Program-made: the position numbers and the translations under genes | The notes under the pieces: generated by a model | What the model was told of the DNA's origin: nothing | Seen by the model: the letters and a program-made list of their open reading frames with translations, nothing else | Databases searched by the model: none | Shown: piece by piece, positions 37,828 to 46,267 of the stretch | How positions within the stretch are numbered: position 1 is the stretch's first letter | Layout: every line of letters starts with the position of its first letter | From: Pedobacter miscanthi | GTDB lineage: Bacteria; Bacteroidota; Bacteroidia; Sphingobacteriales; Sphingobacteriaceae | Assembly (NCBI RefSeq): GCF_003315595.1 | Contig: NZ_QNQU01000005.1 | Location: 171,718-235,717 of the forward strand | DNA length: 64,000 nucleotides | Reading direction: 5' to 3'

Positions 37828-38592
37828 ATGGATAACCTTAATCATAATCATAAAAATAACCAGAACAATAGCTCCAGGGCATTGAGTGGTTTCATCATAG
37901 CAATTATCGGGTTTGGACTTTTGTTAAACAATATGCATTTAAATATCCCGGAGTGGATATTAAGCTGGTCTAATTTTTTAATCTTAATTGGTGTATTTAT
38001 CGGCGTTCGTCGTAACTTTAAAGGTATAGCCTGGTTAATCCTGATTTTAGTCGGAGCTTACAATACCCTGGATAATATACCCGATCTGAATTTCGACCCA
38101 TCTAAATATGCTTTAGGTGTTGGTTTGGTGATCATTGGAGGATTTTTAATTTTCAGACCAAAAGATTCGGCGTTTTTTGGCCGTAAACGTCAAGACAGGA
38201 AAAGCGCCAAATTCGATTTTGAAGGGGCGGCCAATGATAAAACGGCCAATAATAACGATATTATTGATGTAATGGCTGTTTTTGGCGGAAGTACACAAAC
38301 AGTTTACTCAAAAAACTTTAAAGGAGGGGATATTTCAGCAGTATTTGGCGGAGCAGATATCGTGATGACGCAGGCCGATTTTCCTGAAACGGTATCGCTC
38401 GATGTTACTGCTGTTTTTGGAGGAATTAAACTGATTGTTCCGCAAAACTGGGCCATAAAATCAAATGTAACCGCATTATTTGGTAGTGTAGAAGATAAAA
38501 GATCACATGTAATGCCGGTATCCGAAATGACAAAAACACTGATTTTGGATGGTACGGCCCTATTTGGAGGGATCGAGATTAAAAGTTTCTAA
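37828..38592 (+). CDS. LiaF-like membrane protein (DUF5668/LiaF C-terminal)
   Basis: 254 residues from the ATG at 37828 (MDNLNHNHKNNQ); the frame is open further upstream without conservation. Four hydrophobic segments lie in residues ~20-120, as in the DUF5668/LiaI-LiaF transmembrane part. The C-terminal half has four repeats of the AVFGGS / AVFGGA / AVFGGI / ALFGG beta motif typical of the LiaF-like domain. LiaF inhibits the LiaRS envelope-stress kinase in Firmicutes. Here it heads an operon with a DUF4288 protein and a LytS/LytTR pair (gaps 23, -11 and -23 bases), so an analogous kinase-modulating role is plausible. Confidence 0.85.
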   Translation: MDNLNHNHKNNQNNSSRALSGFIIAIIGFGLLLNNMHLNIPEWILSWSNFLILIGVFIGVRRNFKGIAWLILILVGAYNTLDNIPDLNFDPSKYALGVGLVIIGGFLIFRPKDSAFFGRKRQDRKSAKFDFEGAANDKTANNNDIIDVMAVFGGSTQTVYSKNFKGGDISAVFGGADIVMTQADFPETVSLDVTAVFGGIKLIVPQNWAIKSNVTALFGSVEDKRSHVMPVSEMTKTLILDGTALFGGIEIKSF

Positions 38593-38615
38593 ACATTTAT
38601 TATAAAACATCGCCT

Positions 38616-38963
38616 ATGAAATGGTTTGCAGTAAATTGTATTTATCAGGTAATTTGTGGTGAAGGGAAGCATACACCCCAGTTTAATGAGCAAACACGCT
38701 TGATACAGGCAGATGGTATTGCGCAGGCCCTGGAAAAGGCAAAATTAAATGCCGTACATTTTAACCCGCCGTTTAACAACTGTATCGGCGAAAAAGTAGT
38801 ATGGAAGTTTTTAGGTGTAGGGGGAATATCGGAGGTAGAAGAACCTGCCGATGGTGTGGAAGTAAGTTCGAAAATTGTTGAGCCGAAATCGGTAAACAAG
38901 TATCTCGAAAAGCTCGAGCACCGCAATAAATCATTAACTAATCAAAACCGTTTTGACAACTAG
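38616..38963 (+). CDS. DUF4288-like small protein
   Basis: 115 residues, soluble. The first ~75 residues (KWFAVNCIYQVICG, FNEQTRLIQADGIAQALEKA, WKFLGVGGISEVEEPADG) resemble the DUF4288 family. The function is unknown. It is embedded between the LiaF-like gene (23-bp gap) and the histidine kinase, whose TTG start lies 11 bases inside this gene's end, indicating translational coupling. Confidence 0.7.
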   Translation: MKWFAVNCIYQVICGEGKHTPQFNEQTRLIQADGIAQALEKAKLNAVHFNPPFNNCIGEKVVWKFLGVGGISEVEEPADGVEVSSKIVEPKSVNKYLEKLEHRNKSLTNQNRFDN

Positions 38964-40014
38964 ACCTTTATCCGTTCCGCAGATACAGAAAACATCACTT
39001 GCGCTTGCAATCGTATGGACTGTAATATGTGGTGTTGGATTGCATTATGTGGTAAATTTTTCGTGGTGGATATCTGTAACCGATAGCCTGGTTAATAATT
39101 TTTTATTGGCACTGGCCTGCATCGCAATCAGCAATATGCTCGGGTATTACCAGCCTAAAAACGAGCGTATCCTTTATGTGCTTATCATTACACTGGCGCT
39201 TACCTTTGTGATTATTTATATCGCAAAGTATGGTATGCTTCTCATTTTTGCCGATTACAAGGCCTATAAGGATTTCTATAATTTTTCTTTTGCTTTCCGC
39301 GGACTGATCTCTTTTATGTGTCTGGCCTGGTGTGCATTGGCCAACATTTTATGGTACAGGTTGGAAGAACAATCAGAAACCCACGAGAGGCTTACAGCAG
39401 CCAAAAGCCTGGCTAAGGAAGCAGAACTGAATAAATTAAGGCATCAGTTGCAACCTCACTTTCTTTTCAACAGTTTAAATTCAGTATTTGCACTTACCAT
39501 GGTAAATCCGAAAGAAGCAGGGGTGATGATTACCAAACTGGCATCTTTCCTCCGCGGAACCTTAAAACGTGATGACGAATTATGGGTTTCGGTAGAAGAA
39601 GAAATGGAATACATCCAGTTATACCTCGATATCGAAAAGGTAAGGTTTAGCCATAGGTTGAACATTGAAGTGAATGTAGCGGAAGATACTTTAAAACTCT
39701 GCCTGCCTGGTACTTTGTTGCAGCCGATTGTTGAAAACGCCATTAAATTCGGACTTTACAATACTTCTGCAGGTATTACGATCAAGATTGATGTTACCGT
39801 TGAATACAATATCCTGCAACTGCGCGTACAAAACCCGTTCGACCCCGAAATGAAGGCTGCTGGCGGAACAGGTTTTGGTTTAAGTGCGATTAAACGCAGG
39901 TTATATCTGTTATTTGCAAATACACATTTATTACAAACCGATATTGAGGCAAATAATTTATATATTACGACTCTAAAAATTCCACAAAAAAATGATCAGA
40001 ACCATACTAATTGA
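38953..40014 (+). CDS. LytS/YehU-type sensor histidine kinase
   Basis: 353 residues. Four membrane helices lie in the first ~140 residues without a large periplasmic domain. The His_kinase (PF06580) box LRHQLQPHFLFNSLNS contains His169. The ATPase region has LQPIVENAIKFGL and GGTGFGLSAIKRRL. The start is TTG at 38953, overlapping the DUF4288 gene by 11 bases; the 3' end overlaps the response regulator by 23 bases. The lack of a sensor domain suggests an intramembrane-sensing kinase, possibly modulated by the LiaF-like protein (inference). Confidence 0.93.
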   Translation: MTTRPLSVPQIQKTSLALAIVWTVICGVGLHYVVNFSWWISVTDSLVNNFLLALACIAISNMLGYYQPKNERILYVLIITLALTFVIIYIAKYGMLLIFADYKAYKDFYNFSFAFRGLISFMCLAWCALANILWYRLEEQSETHERLTAAKSLAKEAELNKLRHQLQPHFLFNSLNSVFALTMVNPKEAGVMITKLASFLRGTLKRDDELWVSVEEEMEYIQLYLDIEKVRFSHRLNIEVNVAEDTLKLCLPGTLLQPIVENAIKFGLYNTSAGITIKIDVTVEYNILQLRVQNPFDPEMKAAGGTGFGLSAIKRRLYLLFANTHLLQTDIEANNLYITTLKIPQKNDQNHTN

Positions 40015-40726
40015 CGATGAGCCTTTAGCAAGAGATATTGTAAAATTTTATCTTTCCGATCATGCAGAAATAGAAATTGTGGCCGAATGTGGCGATGGAT
40101 TTGAAGGTTTAAAAGCAATTACACAGCACAAGCCCGATCTGGTTTTTCTGGACATCCAGATGCCCAAAATCAGCGGTTTCGAAATGCTCGAACTGGTTGA
40201 GGATAAACCTGCAGTTATTTTTACCACAGCTTTTGATGAGTATGCCATAAAAGCATTCGAGGTTAATGCGGTAGATTACCTGCTTAAACCGATCGATAAA
40301 ACGCGCTTCGATGCAGCCATTAAAAAACTGCCTAATAAATTAAACCAGACCGAAAATACTGAAGCTGTTTTAGATGCTGCGGCATTAAGTCCGGCACAGA
40401 ACAACAGGGTAGTGGTAAAAAAAGATGGCGTAATCAAGATCATTCCGGTTGCCGATATCAATTACCTCGAAGCTGATGACGATTATGTGAAGTTAAGCAC
40501 AGTGGATGGCGTATTCTTTAAAAATAAAACCATGGCCTATTTCGAACAAACGCTCGATGCCGGTCAGTTTATCCGTATACATCGTTCTTATATCATTAAC
40601 CTGGCACAGGTAACCAAAATAGAGTTAAAAGAGAAAGATAGTTACGTAGTGCTGTTAAAATCAGATATCTGGCTACCGGTAAGCAAAACAGGTTATGTAA
40701 AACTGAAAGCAGCCTTAGGTTTATAA
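39992..40726 (+). CDS. LytTR-family response regulator
   Basis: 244 residues. The receiver domain has Asp8/Asp9, phospho-acceptor Asp54 (VFLDIQMP) and Lys in LLKPID. The LytTR DNA-binding domain (~135-240) shows INYLEADDDYVKL, FIRIHRSYIINLAQV and WLPVSKTGY. It is the partner of the overlapping LytS-type kinase. LytTR regulators bind direct repeats upstream of their targets; none was recognised upstream of this operon. Confidence 0.95.
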   Translation: MIRTILIDDEPLARDIVKFYLSDHAEIEIVAECGDGFEGLKAITQHKPDLVFLDIQMPKISGFEMLELVEDKPAVIFTTAFDEYAIKAFEVNAVDYLLKPIDKTRFDAAIKKLPNKLNQTENTEAVLDAAALSPAQNNRVVVKKDGVIKIIPVADINYLEADDDYVKLSTVDGVFFKNKTMAYFEQTLDAGQFIRIHRSYIINLAQVTKIELKEKDSYVVLLKSDIWLPVSKTGYVKLKAALGL

Positions 40727-40732
40727 AAAATA

Positions 40733-40798
40733 CGTTCCGTAGGAAGGCCTCATGGGTAGAAAAAATACGGATATGAATTTTTTCGTTCCGTAGGAACG
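40733..40798. repeat. Two short palindromes (CGTTCCGTAGGAACG)
   Basis: A perfect 15-bp palindrome at 40784-40798 (6-bp arms around GTA) and an imperfect copy at 40733-40747 (CGTTCCGTAGGAAGG). They flank a 36-bp spacer just after the response-regulator stop and could act as a terminator or belong to another dispersed repeat family. Confidence 0.75.
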
Positions 40799-40898
40799 TT
40801 TCGTGGAAGAAATAGCATTTAAAAATGATCCATTAGTCCTGTTTTTCAAAAGATTTTCTACATTTGCGTTAAATAGAAAAAATAATAATTAATCACTC

Positions 40899-40929
40899 TT
40901 GCATTTGTAGAGAAATCGCTTTATATTTG
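40899..40929 (+). promoter_or_regulatory. Bacteroidota-type promoter of rpmH
   Basis: TTG at 40899-40901 and TATATTTG at 40922-40929 (a perfect TAnnTTTG) are separated by 20 bases, within the range known for Bacteroidota housekeeping promoters. The -7 element ends 34 bases before the rpmH ATG. Confidence 0.8.
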
Positions 40930-40963
40930 CACCTCTTAATTTTACAATAGATAATATACAGTC

Positions 40964-41122
40964 ATGAAAAGAACATACCAACCTTCGCAAAGAAAGAGAA
41001 GAAACAAACACGGCTTCCGCGAAAGAATGGCAACAGCTAACGGCAGACGAGTATTAGCATCACGTCGTGCTAAAGGAAGAAAAAGATTAACAGTTTCTGA
41101 CGAACGCAAGCATAAAGCATAA
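40964..41122 (+). CDS. rpmH: 50S ribosomal protein L34
   Basis: A 52-residue, strongly basic protein: [43 protein letters not shown]. This is the universally conserved L34 sequence. It is followed by rnpA and yidD, the usual bacterial order; dnaA and yidC are not adjacent here. Confidence 0.98.
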   Translation: MKRTYQPSQRKRRNKHGFRERMATANGRRVLASRRAKGRKRLTVSDERKHKA

Positions 41123-41186
41123 TTTTTGATTGCTTTTCCGTTAACCCGGAATTGGCAGATCAAAATCTGCAGTTATCAATCAAAAA
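41123..41186 (+). promoter_or_regulatory. Nested inverted repeats in the rpmH-rnpA gap
   Basis: TTTTTGATTG (41123-41132) is complementary to CAATCAAAAA (41177-41186), enclosing an inner hairpin GCAGAT-CAAA-ATCTGC (41155-41170). The outer stem ends four bases before the rnpA ATG. It may be an attenuator or processing site that sets the low RnpA level relative to L34 (inference). Confidence 0.5.
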
Positions 41187-41189
41187 TAT

Positions 41190-41588
41190 ATGTACACATT
41201 CAGGAAAGAAGAACGGTTATGCAGCAGGAAACATTTAGACCTGTTGTTTAAAAACGGTTCTTCTTTTTTATTATACCCGTTTAGGGTTTCTTACCTCTTT
41301 ATTGATGAACCCGCTGCTGTGCAGGCCCAGGTAGTAATCAACGTTCCTAAAAAGAGATATAAACGGGCGGTTGACCGTAACCTGCTCAAGCGCCGCATCC
41401 GCGAGGCTTACCGCTTAAACAAACAGGATAAATTATATCTTCCATTACCAGCTGACAGGGGATTGCTTTTGTTTTCCATCCAGTTTGTGGGTAAGGATAA
41501 ATACGAATTTGCCTTCATTGAGAAAAAACTGATCGCTACCTTTAAGCGTTTCCAAAATTTAATCCAGCCCAATGAAGTTGATCAATAA
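41190..41588 (+). CDS. rnpA: Ribonuclease P protein component
   Basis: 132 residues; binds RNase P RNA and aids 5' maturation of tRNA. The family signature [25 protein letters not shown] (basic RNR motif) is clear, and the N-terminus [20 protein letters not shown] fits. It overlaps yidD by 17 bases. Confidence 0.97.
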   Translation: MYTFRKEERLCSRKHLDLLFKNGSSFLLYPFRVSYLFIDEPAAVQAQVVINVPKKRYKRAVDRNLLKRRIREAYRLNKQDKLYLPLPADRGLLLFSIQFVGKDKYEFAFIEKKLIATFKRFQNLIQPNEVDQ

Positions 41589-41802
41589 AATATTCGGCTG
41601 GTTCTTTTTAGGCCTGATCAAAATTTATCAATACGCCATTTCTCCTATGCTCGGCGCTAACTGCCGCTTTACACCAACCTGCTCGCAATACGGTATAGAA
41701 GCCATCAAAAAGCACGGACCATTTAAAGGTGGCTGGCTGGCGTTAAAACGTATTGGCCGTTGCCATCCCTGGGGTGCGCACGGGCACGATCCTGTACCTT
41801 AG
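41572..41802 (+). CDS. yidD: Membrane protein insertion efficiency factor
   Basis: 76 residues with the YidD hallmark [30 protein letters not shown], including both conserved cysteines, and the [13 protein letters not shown] end. A short amphipathic N-terminal helix associates with the inner membrane and assists YidC/Sec insertion. The 17-base overlap with rnpA is typical of this pair. Confidence 0.97.
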   Translation: MKLINKIFGWFFLGLIKIYQYAISPMLGANCRFTPTCSQYGIEAIKKHGPFKGGWLALKRIGRCHPWGAHGHDPVP

Positions 41803-41811
41803 GGGGGAGTT

Positions 41812-41966
41812 CATTGGTCATTAGTCATTTGTTTATTGGTCATTGGTTCACTGGTGATTTGTTTATTGGTCATTAGTTTATTCACTCTCAACCGTCATTT
41901 CGACTGTAGCATAGCGGAATGGAGAAATCTATTTAAAAGATCCTTCATTGCATTCAGGATGACAGA
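41812..41966. repeat. Degenerate tandem repeat plus palindromic repeat
   Basis: 41812-41882 repeats TTGGTCATT(A/G)GT and TTTGTTTATTGGTCATT, the reverse complement of the word seen at 29170-29241. 41893-41966 is a copy of the CGTCATTTCGACTGTAGC family ending in the TTCAGGATGACAG variant. The following bases to 42060 are ACT/TCT-rich low-complexity words. No gene is seen. Confidence 0.75.
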
Positions 41967-42068
41967 GCGTAAGAGGATAACTGACATTGGACTGCCGACT
42001 TCAGACTAATAGCTGCAATCAGTCTAAACCATCTTCTATTATACCTCTTCCATCTTCCATTTTATTAA

Positions 42069-42076
42069 TATCTTTG
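42069..42076 (+). promoter_or_regulatory. Candidate -7 element of tsaB
   Basis: TATCTTTG matches TAnnTTTG and ends only four bases before the ATG, which would yield an almost leaderless mRNA. Confidence 0.5.
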
Positions 42077-42080
42077 CCCC

Positions 42081-42776
42081 ATGGCTAAAATACTTCAAAT
42101 AGAAACCGCTACGGCAATCTGTTCTGTAGCATTATCTGTTAACGGCGAAACTATTTCATTTAAAGAGGAGCAGGGGCAAAACCTTCACGCGGCAAATTTA
42201 ACCCTGTTTATTGATGAGGTGGTTAAAACTGCCGGGATAAGCTATAATGAATTAGATGCCATCGCTGTAAGTAAAGGTCCGGGATCTTATACCGGTCTTC
42301 GGATTGGAGTATCTACCGCTAAAGGACTTTGTTATGCTTTGGATAAACCATTAATTGCCATCGAAACATTAGAAATGATGGCGGCAGGTTTTCTGGCCAA
42401 AAACCAGGATTATTCTGGCTTAATCTGCCCGATGATCGATGCCCGCAGGATGGAAGTATACACCTCTGTTTTTGATAACCAGTTAAATGTATTATTACCA
42501 ACTGAAGCCAAAATCATCGATGATACAAGTTTTGCCGATCTCTTATCACAGCAAACAATTACCTTTTTGGGCGACGGCGCAGCTAAATGTGCTGATGTTT
42601 TAACAGATGTAAATGCAAGGTTTGATAATACCAATTTCAATTCTGCACCTTATATGTCAAAATTAGCCCAAAAAGCATTCAACAATGGTAATTTTGAAGA
42701 CGTAGCTTATTTCGAACCTTTCTACCTGAAAGATTTTGTGGTTACGCAATCAAAAAAACAACAGGCACAAGGTTAG
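42081..42776 (+). CDS. tsaB: tRNA threonylcarbamoyladenosine biosynthesis protein TsaB
   Basis: 231 residues of the ASKHA-fold TsaB/YeaZ family: ILQIETATAICSVAL, DAIAVSKGPGSYTGLRIGVSTAKGL and LICPMIDARRMEVYTS. With TsaD and TsaE it forms the complex that transfers threonylcarbamoyl to A37 of ANN-decoding tRNAs; it is a scaffold rather than the catalyst. It is convergent with the next gene, only two bases separating the stops, with no terminator between. Confidence 0.96.
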   Translation: MAKILQIETATAICSVALSVNGETISFKEEQGQNLHAANLTLFIDEVVKTAGISYNELDAIAVSKGPGSYTGLRIGVSTAKGLCYALDKPLIAIETLEMMAAGFLAKNQDYSGLICPMIDARRMEVYTSVFDNQLNVLLPTEAKIIDDTSFADLLSQQTITFLGDGAAKCADVLTDVNARFDNTNFNSAPYMSKLAQKAFNNGNFEDVAYFEPFYLKDFVVTQSKKQQAQG

Positions 42777-42778
42777 TT

Positions 42779-44191
42779 TTATTTCCTTTTAAAGATTGAA
42801 AACAGGCTTTTAAAGAAACTTCCACCTTCGCTTTTATCGTTAATTCCCGGTATCACATCAGCAAACTGAGGGTGATTAACCACATTACCAAATTTAATGC
42901 CCACACCCATGTAAAAAGAAGCGCCATTGGGGCCGCTACCCACTGTTGCATCGCTCTTAATGGTTCCAATTGTCTGGAAACTGGTAGCTACCAGGTTATC
43001 TGTTCCTAAAAACAATTCAAAATTTGGCGTTTGGTATTTGGCCTGTAATCCTACCATAAAAACACCATTCATGTTATATAAGGGAGTTAAGCTTCCCGAA
43101 AAATCGTTGGCAATAAAAGTATTTACAAAAGCAATGTCGCCACCTTTGTAAAAAAGGTTTTTGGAAACGGCCAATGCCGGTTTGTAAAAGCCATATCGTT
43201 TAGACATGTATACATCAAGTTTGGCATTGGTAGGGGCTAAAAACTTTTTAGGTTGCTCGGAAAGCAGGAAAATGTCTTTTATCTCCTGGTTCGTATTTGA
43301 TTGGTTATTTTCTAAGTCATCAATTACTTTCGCCTGATTGATGGTAGTACGTTGCGTGTTGCTCCGCCACCAGATAAAACCCAGATCTTTAACATTTGCC
43401 ATTAAGAATAAACCTCTTTTAGTGGTATAATTGGTCCCGAATCCTAACGATAGTCCCGGGTTTTTGAAGTTGGGGAAAAAGTTTTTTTTATCTACCTCGT
43501 TAAAATCCGAAAAATTGGCCGAATAAGTACCTGCAAGTCCGATCAGCATGGCCGATGCAGTAGGATCGATGTAGAGATAAGAATCGGAAATATCCAGTTT
43601 ATTATATAAAATACCGCTTAATAAACTTGCTTTCAACCCAAAAGCAAGCCTTTTATTCCAGTTTTCGCGGTAAGTAAAGCTAAACTGGTGATAACTTTGT
43701 TCGTATCCTTTGGTATCGAATAGGCCGTAGTACTGTTGCCCTTTGTTAAAGCGTTCAAATGAATCGAAAATGGCCAAAGTTTCATTGGTATAATCAATAT
43801 GCGCGTCTGATCTGATCTGCCACGAAAAACCCATTTCTTTCTGGTACTTGTACGATTTAAAAAGACGGAAAGTAGCTACATAAATATTGCTATTTTCGAA
43901 GAAATGGTTAACCTCTCCGGTTCCTATTGGTAAACCAGCGGTGTTGTACTCACCTTCCTGGGTTAATCGCCGTACAATATATTTCGAACTGCCCTTGTTA
44001 ATTGCATTTACCCCAAAATAAGGCAGAAAGAAGTTAGAGGAAAATTTTCGTGATGAATCGAGTGTGAAAGATTTTTGTGATGGGTTTTCGAAAGCATCAA
44101 ACATGGTTTTGGTTCCGAATAGTGCATATTGCTGTGCATTTGCAACCCCAAAGCTGGCCAAAGCCAGTAACGCAAGTAAAAGTTTCTTCAT
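42779..44191 (-). CDS. DUF5723-like outer-membrane beta-barrel protein
   Basis: 470 residues with a signal peptide (to about 19, GVANAQ), then the conserved-looking start YALFGTKTMFDAFENPSQKSF and long runs of alternating amphipathic strands. It resembles the DUF5723 family of Bacteroidota outer-membrane proteins, which share topology with PorV/FadL-type barrels. The function is unknown. The upstream gene on the same strand ends 30 bases away, so the two may be co-transcribed. Confidence 0.7.
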   Translation of the reverse strand: MKKLLLALLALASFGVANAQQYALFGTKTMFDAFENPSQKSFTLDSSRKFSSNFFLPYFGVNAINKGSSKYIVRRLTQEGEYNTAGLPIGTGEVNHFFENSNIYVATFRLFKSYKYQKEMGFSWQIRSDAHIDYTNETLAIFDSFERFNKGQQYYGLFDTKGYEQSYHQFSFTYRENWNKRLAFGLKASLLSGILYNKLDISDSYLYIDPTASAMLIGLAGTYSANFSDFNEVDKKNFFPNFKNPGLSLGFGTNYTTKRGLFLMANVKDLGFIWWRSNTQRTTINQAKVIDDLENNQSNTNQEIKDIFLLSEQPKKFLAPTNAKLDVYMSKRYGFYKPALAVSKNLFYKGGDIAFVNTFIANDFSGSLTPLYNMNGVFMVGLQAKYQTPNFELFLGTDNLVATSFQTIGTIKSDATVGSGPNGASFYMGVGIKFGNVVNHPQFADVIPGINDKSEGGSFFKSLFSIFKRK

Positions 44192-44221
44192 GTAAATAGT
44201 TTTATCTGGAATGATTTCTTA

Positions 44222-45790
44222 TTAACGGTTACTTAACGAATCTGGTATTTGTGGTTTTAAATATTTGTTTAAAAGCAAGTTAGTGATAAACTTGTTCCTG
44301 TCTGCACTCATCTGGTAATAAAAAGTATCAAAACTTTTTAAACCACTGTCGGCCCTTAAATGTTTGTAAAAACCCAGTTGAACATTATTTCTGAAGATAT
44401 CTGCCGAGTTTTTAGTGTTGATATAATAACTTAGGTTAGAGGTGGTCGAAATCTGGTTAACCGCATCTAAGTATTGAGGCGTTTGTATCAAAAGCCTGTT
44501 GTTTTTGTAATCATTTAAAAACGATTGTACCGTGCTCGCATTATTGGCCACTACTAAATTATTATCAACAATGGTATAATAAGGACGGCCGAATTTTTTG
44601 AAAGGCTCTCCAAAATAACTGTATAATATATCTGACGATTTAAAAAGCTTAATGTCTTCACTGTAATCAGCACTAACATCCAGCAACAGTTGTTTCACTT
44701 TTTCCCCGTTTGATAAGGAAATTGCCCCGAGCTTTTCCGTGGTGCTCAATTGAAAAAGTATAAATTGGTTCTTCGTATAAACCGGGAATACGCTATTCAG
44801 ATCAATCCTGTATTCATCCTTTATTCTTATGATAGCGGCCTTTGTTTTGTCTGTAATTTTTGTCTGTTCCTGCCAAATATTTAGCTTTTTTAACCATTTA
44901 TTATAATCATCATAAGCGTATAAGGTATAATTTGCAGTATTATCTGGCAATATATTTTGTATTGAAGTATTTTGTGGACTTATGCTTTCGAACAGTTTAA
45001 GGTAGTTTTCCTGATCTTTTAACTCTGTATTTCCACTAAAAAGGATTTTTTCTTTACTAAAATTGTAATTGAGTACCGCAAAACTATTCTGTTTGTTCAA
45101 AAAGGTAATTTCTCCGTTTATATTTCCCGCAATAATATTCTTTAATAACAAAGGTGCCTGGTTAAAATTGATGTACACATTCGCCAGTACGTTTTTAATC
45201 TGCCTGTTGTTTTCTTTAATGTATTCCGTAAATGGATTTTCAGATAAGCGAACATTGGCATCATTAATCAGTTTTAATGAGGTAGAAACGGTTAATACCT
45301 GCCCATGAACTCCCAGATAAACCGATAAACTATCATTTAATTTAACAGTATAAAGTTCTTTTGAATTTTCGGTAATCGATTTCTTTGTTTTTAAAGCCCC
45401 ATAAAACTTTTTAATATCGTTATCCGGCTGGATTTGTAACGTAATCAGAAAGTTGAGGGTTTTATTCGAGTCGGGGAGTACGCTGATATACACCTGTTGA
45501 TCTTTCAGGTACTTATTAAGTCCGTTATCGTCAATAATGCCTGTTTTTAATTGCCTTAGCAGGTTCATTTTATCTTTCCCTAAAACCTGCTGAATTAATT
45601 GCTGACCTTCTATAATATCGTAAAAACCTTTATCATTCTGAAAAGAAAACATCAGGGCGGCATTATTGGTTGCCGATTGCAGTGCCAGGTCTTTTGCATC
45701 ATTATCGGTACCCAATTTCGAAAAATACAGGTAGGCCATAAAGGCCACGCCCAAAAATAATGCACTTGTTAGAATTACGATTTTTTTCAT
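44222..45790 (-). CDS. Conserved membrane-anchored envelope protein, function unknown
   Basis: 522 residues with one N-terminal membrane helix (ILTSALFLGVAFMAYLYF) and no obvious cleavage site, so probably anchored with a ~495-residue periplasmic part. The composition is rich in Lys/Asn/Ser and beta-strand patterns; no catalytic motif is visible. The layout is reminiscent of DUF3352-type proteins, but I would not assign the family. It precedes the outer-membrane DUF5723 gene on the same strand; together they may form an envelope module. Confidence 0.55.
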   Translation of the reverse strand: MKKIVILTSALFLGVAFMAYLYFSKLGTDNDAKDLALQSATNNAALMFSFQNDKGFYDIIEGQQLIQQVLGKDKMNLLRQLKTGIIDDNGLNKYLKDQQVYISVLPDSNKTLNFLITLQIQPDNDIKKFYGALKTKKSITENSKELYTVKLNDSLSVYLGVHGQVLTVSTSLKLINDANVRLSENPFTEYIKENNRQIKNVLANVYINFNQAPLLLKNIIAGNINGEITFLNKQNSFAVLNYNFSKEKILFSGNTELKDQENYLKLFESISPQNTSIQNILPDNTANYTLYAYDDYNKWLKKLNIWQEQTKITDKTKAAIIRIKDEYRIDLNSVFPVYTKNQFILFQLSTTEKLGAISLSNGEKVKQLLLDVSADYSEDIKLFKSSDILYSYFGEPFKKFGRPYYTIVDNNLVVANNASTVQSFLNDYKNNRLLIQTPQYLDAVNQISTTSNLSYYINTKNSADIFRNNVQLGFYKHLRADSGLKSFDTFYYQMSADRNKFITNLLLNKYLKPQIPDSLSNR

Positions 45791-45880
45791 CTGCTGTGCA
45801 ACAAATTTAATTTATTACATTGATTAGTGAGAAGTTCTTTGTCAATTTATTAATTTAGCGATTGCTACTAGCAGATAACT

Positions 45881-46267
45881 ATGAATAAACGAATAATCCT
45901 TACCGCTTCTTTTTTTGGTGCTGTTGCTGTTTTGCTGGGGGCTTTTGGTGCCCATGGCTTAAAAGCTTTAATCGATGGACCATCATTGGAAATCTGGCAA
46001 AAAGGTGTTGATTATCAGTTCTATCATACCTTTGCATTATTGTACCTTTCTACATTTGCCCGTTACAGAAACAAGCTGATTAATATTGCTTATTTCTGCT
46101 TTACATTTGGGATTATTCTTTTTTCAGGCTCGTTATATTTGTTGGCTACGCGGAGCATATCGCATTTGGGTTTTACCGAATTTATTGGTCCGTTAACTCC
46201 AATTGGCGGGCTTTTGCTGGTGTTGGGATGGATAATGCTCTTTTTTGCAGCATTTAAAGATAAATAA
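45881..46267 (+). CDS. DUF423 (YgdD-like) membrane protein
   Basis: 128 residues with four membrane helices. The family motifs are GAFGAHGLKALI near the N-terminus, WQKGVDYQFYHTFALLYLS and the C-terminal GPLTPIGGLLLVLGWIMLFFAAF. The biochemical role of DUF423 proteins is unknown. Its stop overlaps the ATG of priA by one base. Confidence 0.92.
   Translation: MNKRIILTASFFGAVAVLLGAFGAHGLKALIDGPSLEIWQKGVDYQFYHTFALLYLSTFARYRNKLINIAYFCFTFGIILFSGSLYLLATRSISHLGFTEFIGPLTPIGGLLLVLGWIMLFFAAFKDK

Noticed and set aside
40727..41802. Replication origin near rpmH-rnpA
   Set aside because: dnaA is absent and there is no cluster of DnaA boxes; in Bacteroidota this gene trio is commonly away from the origin.
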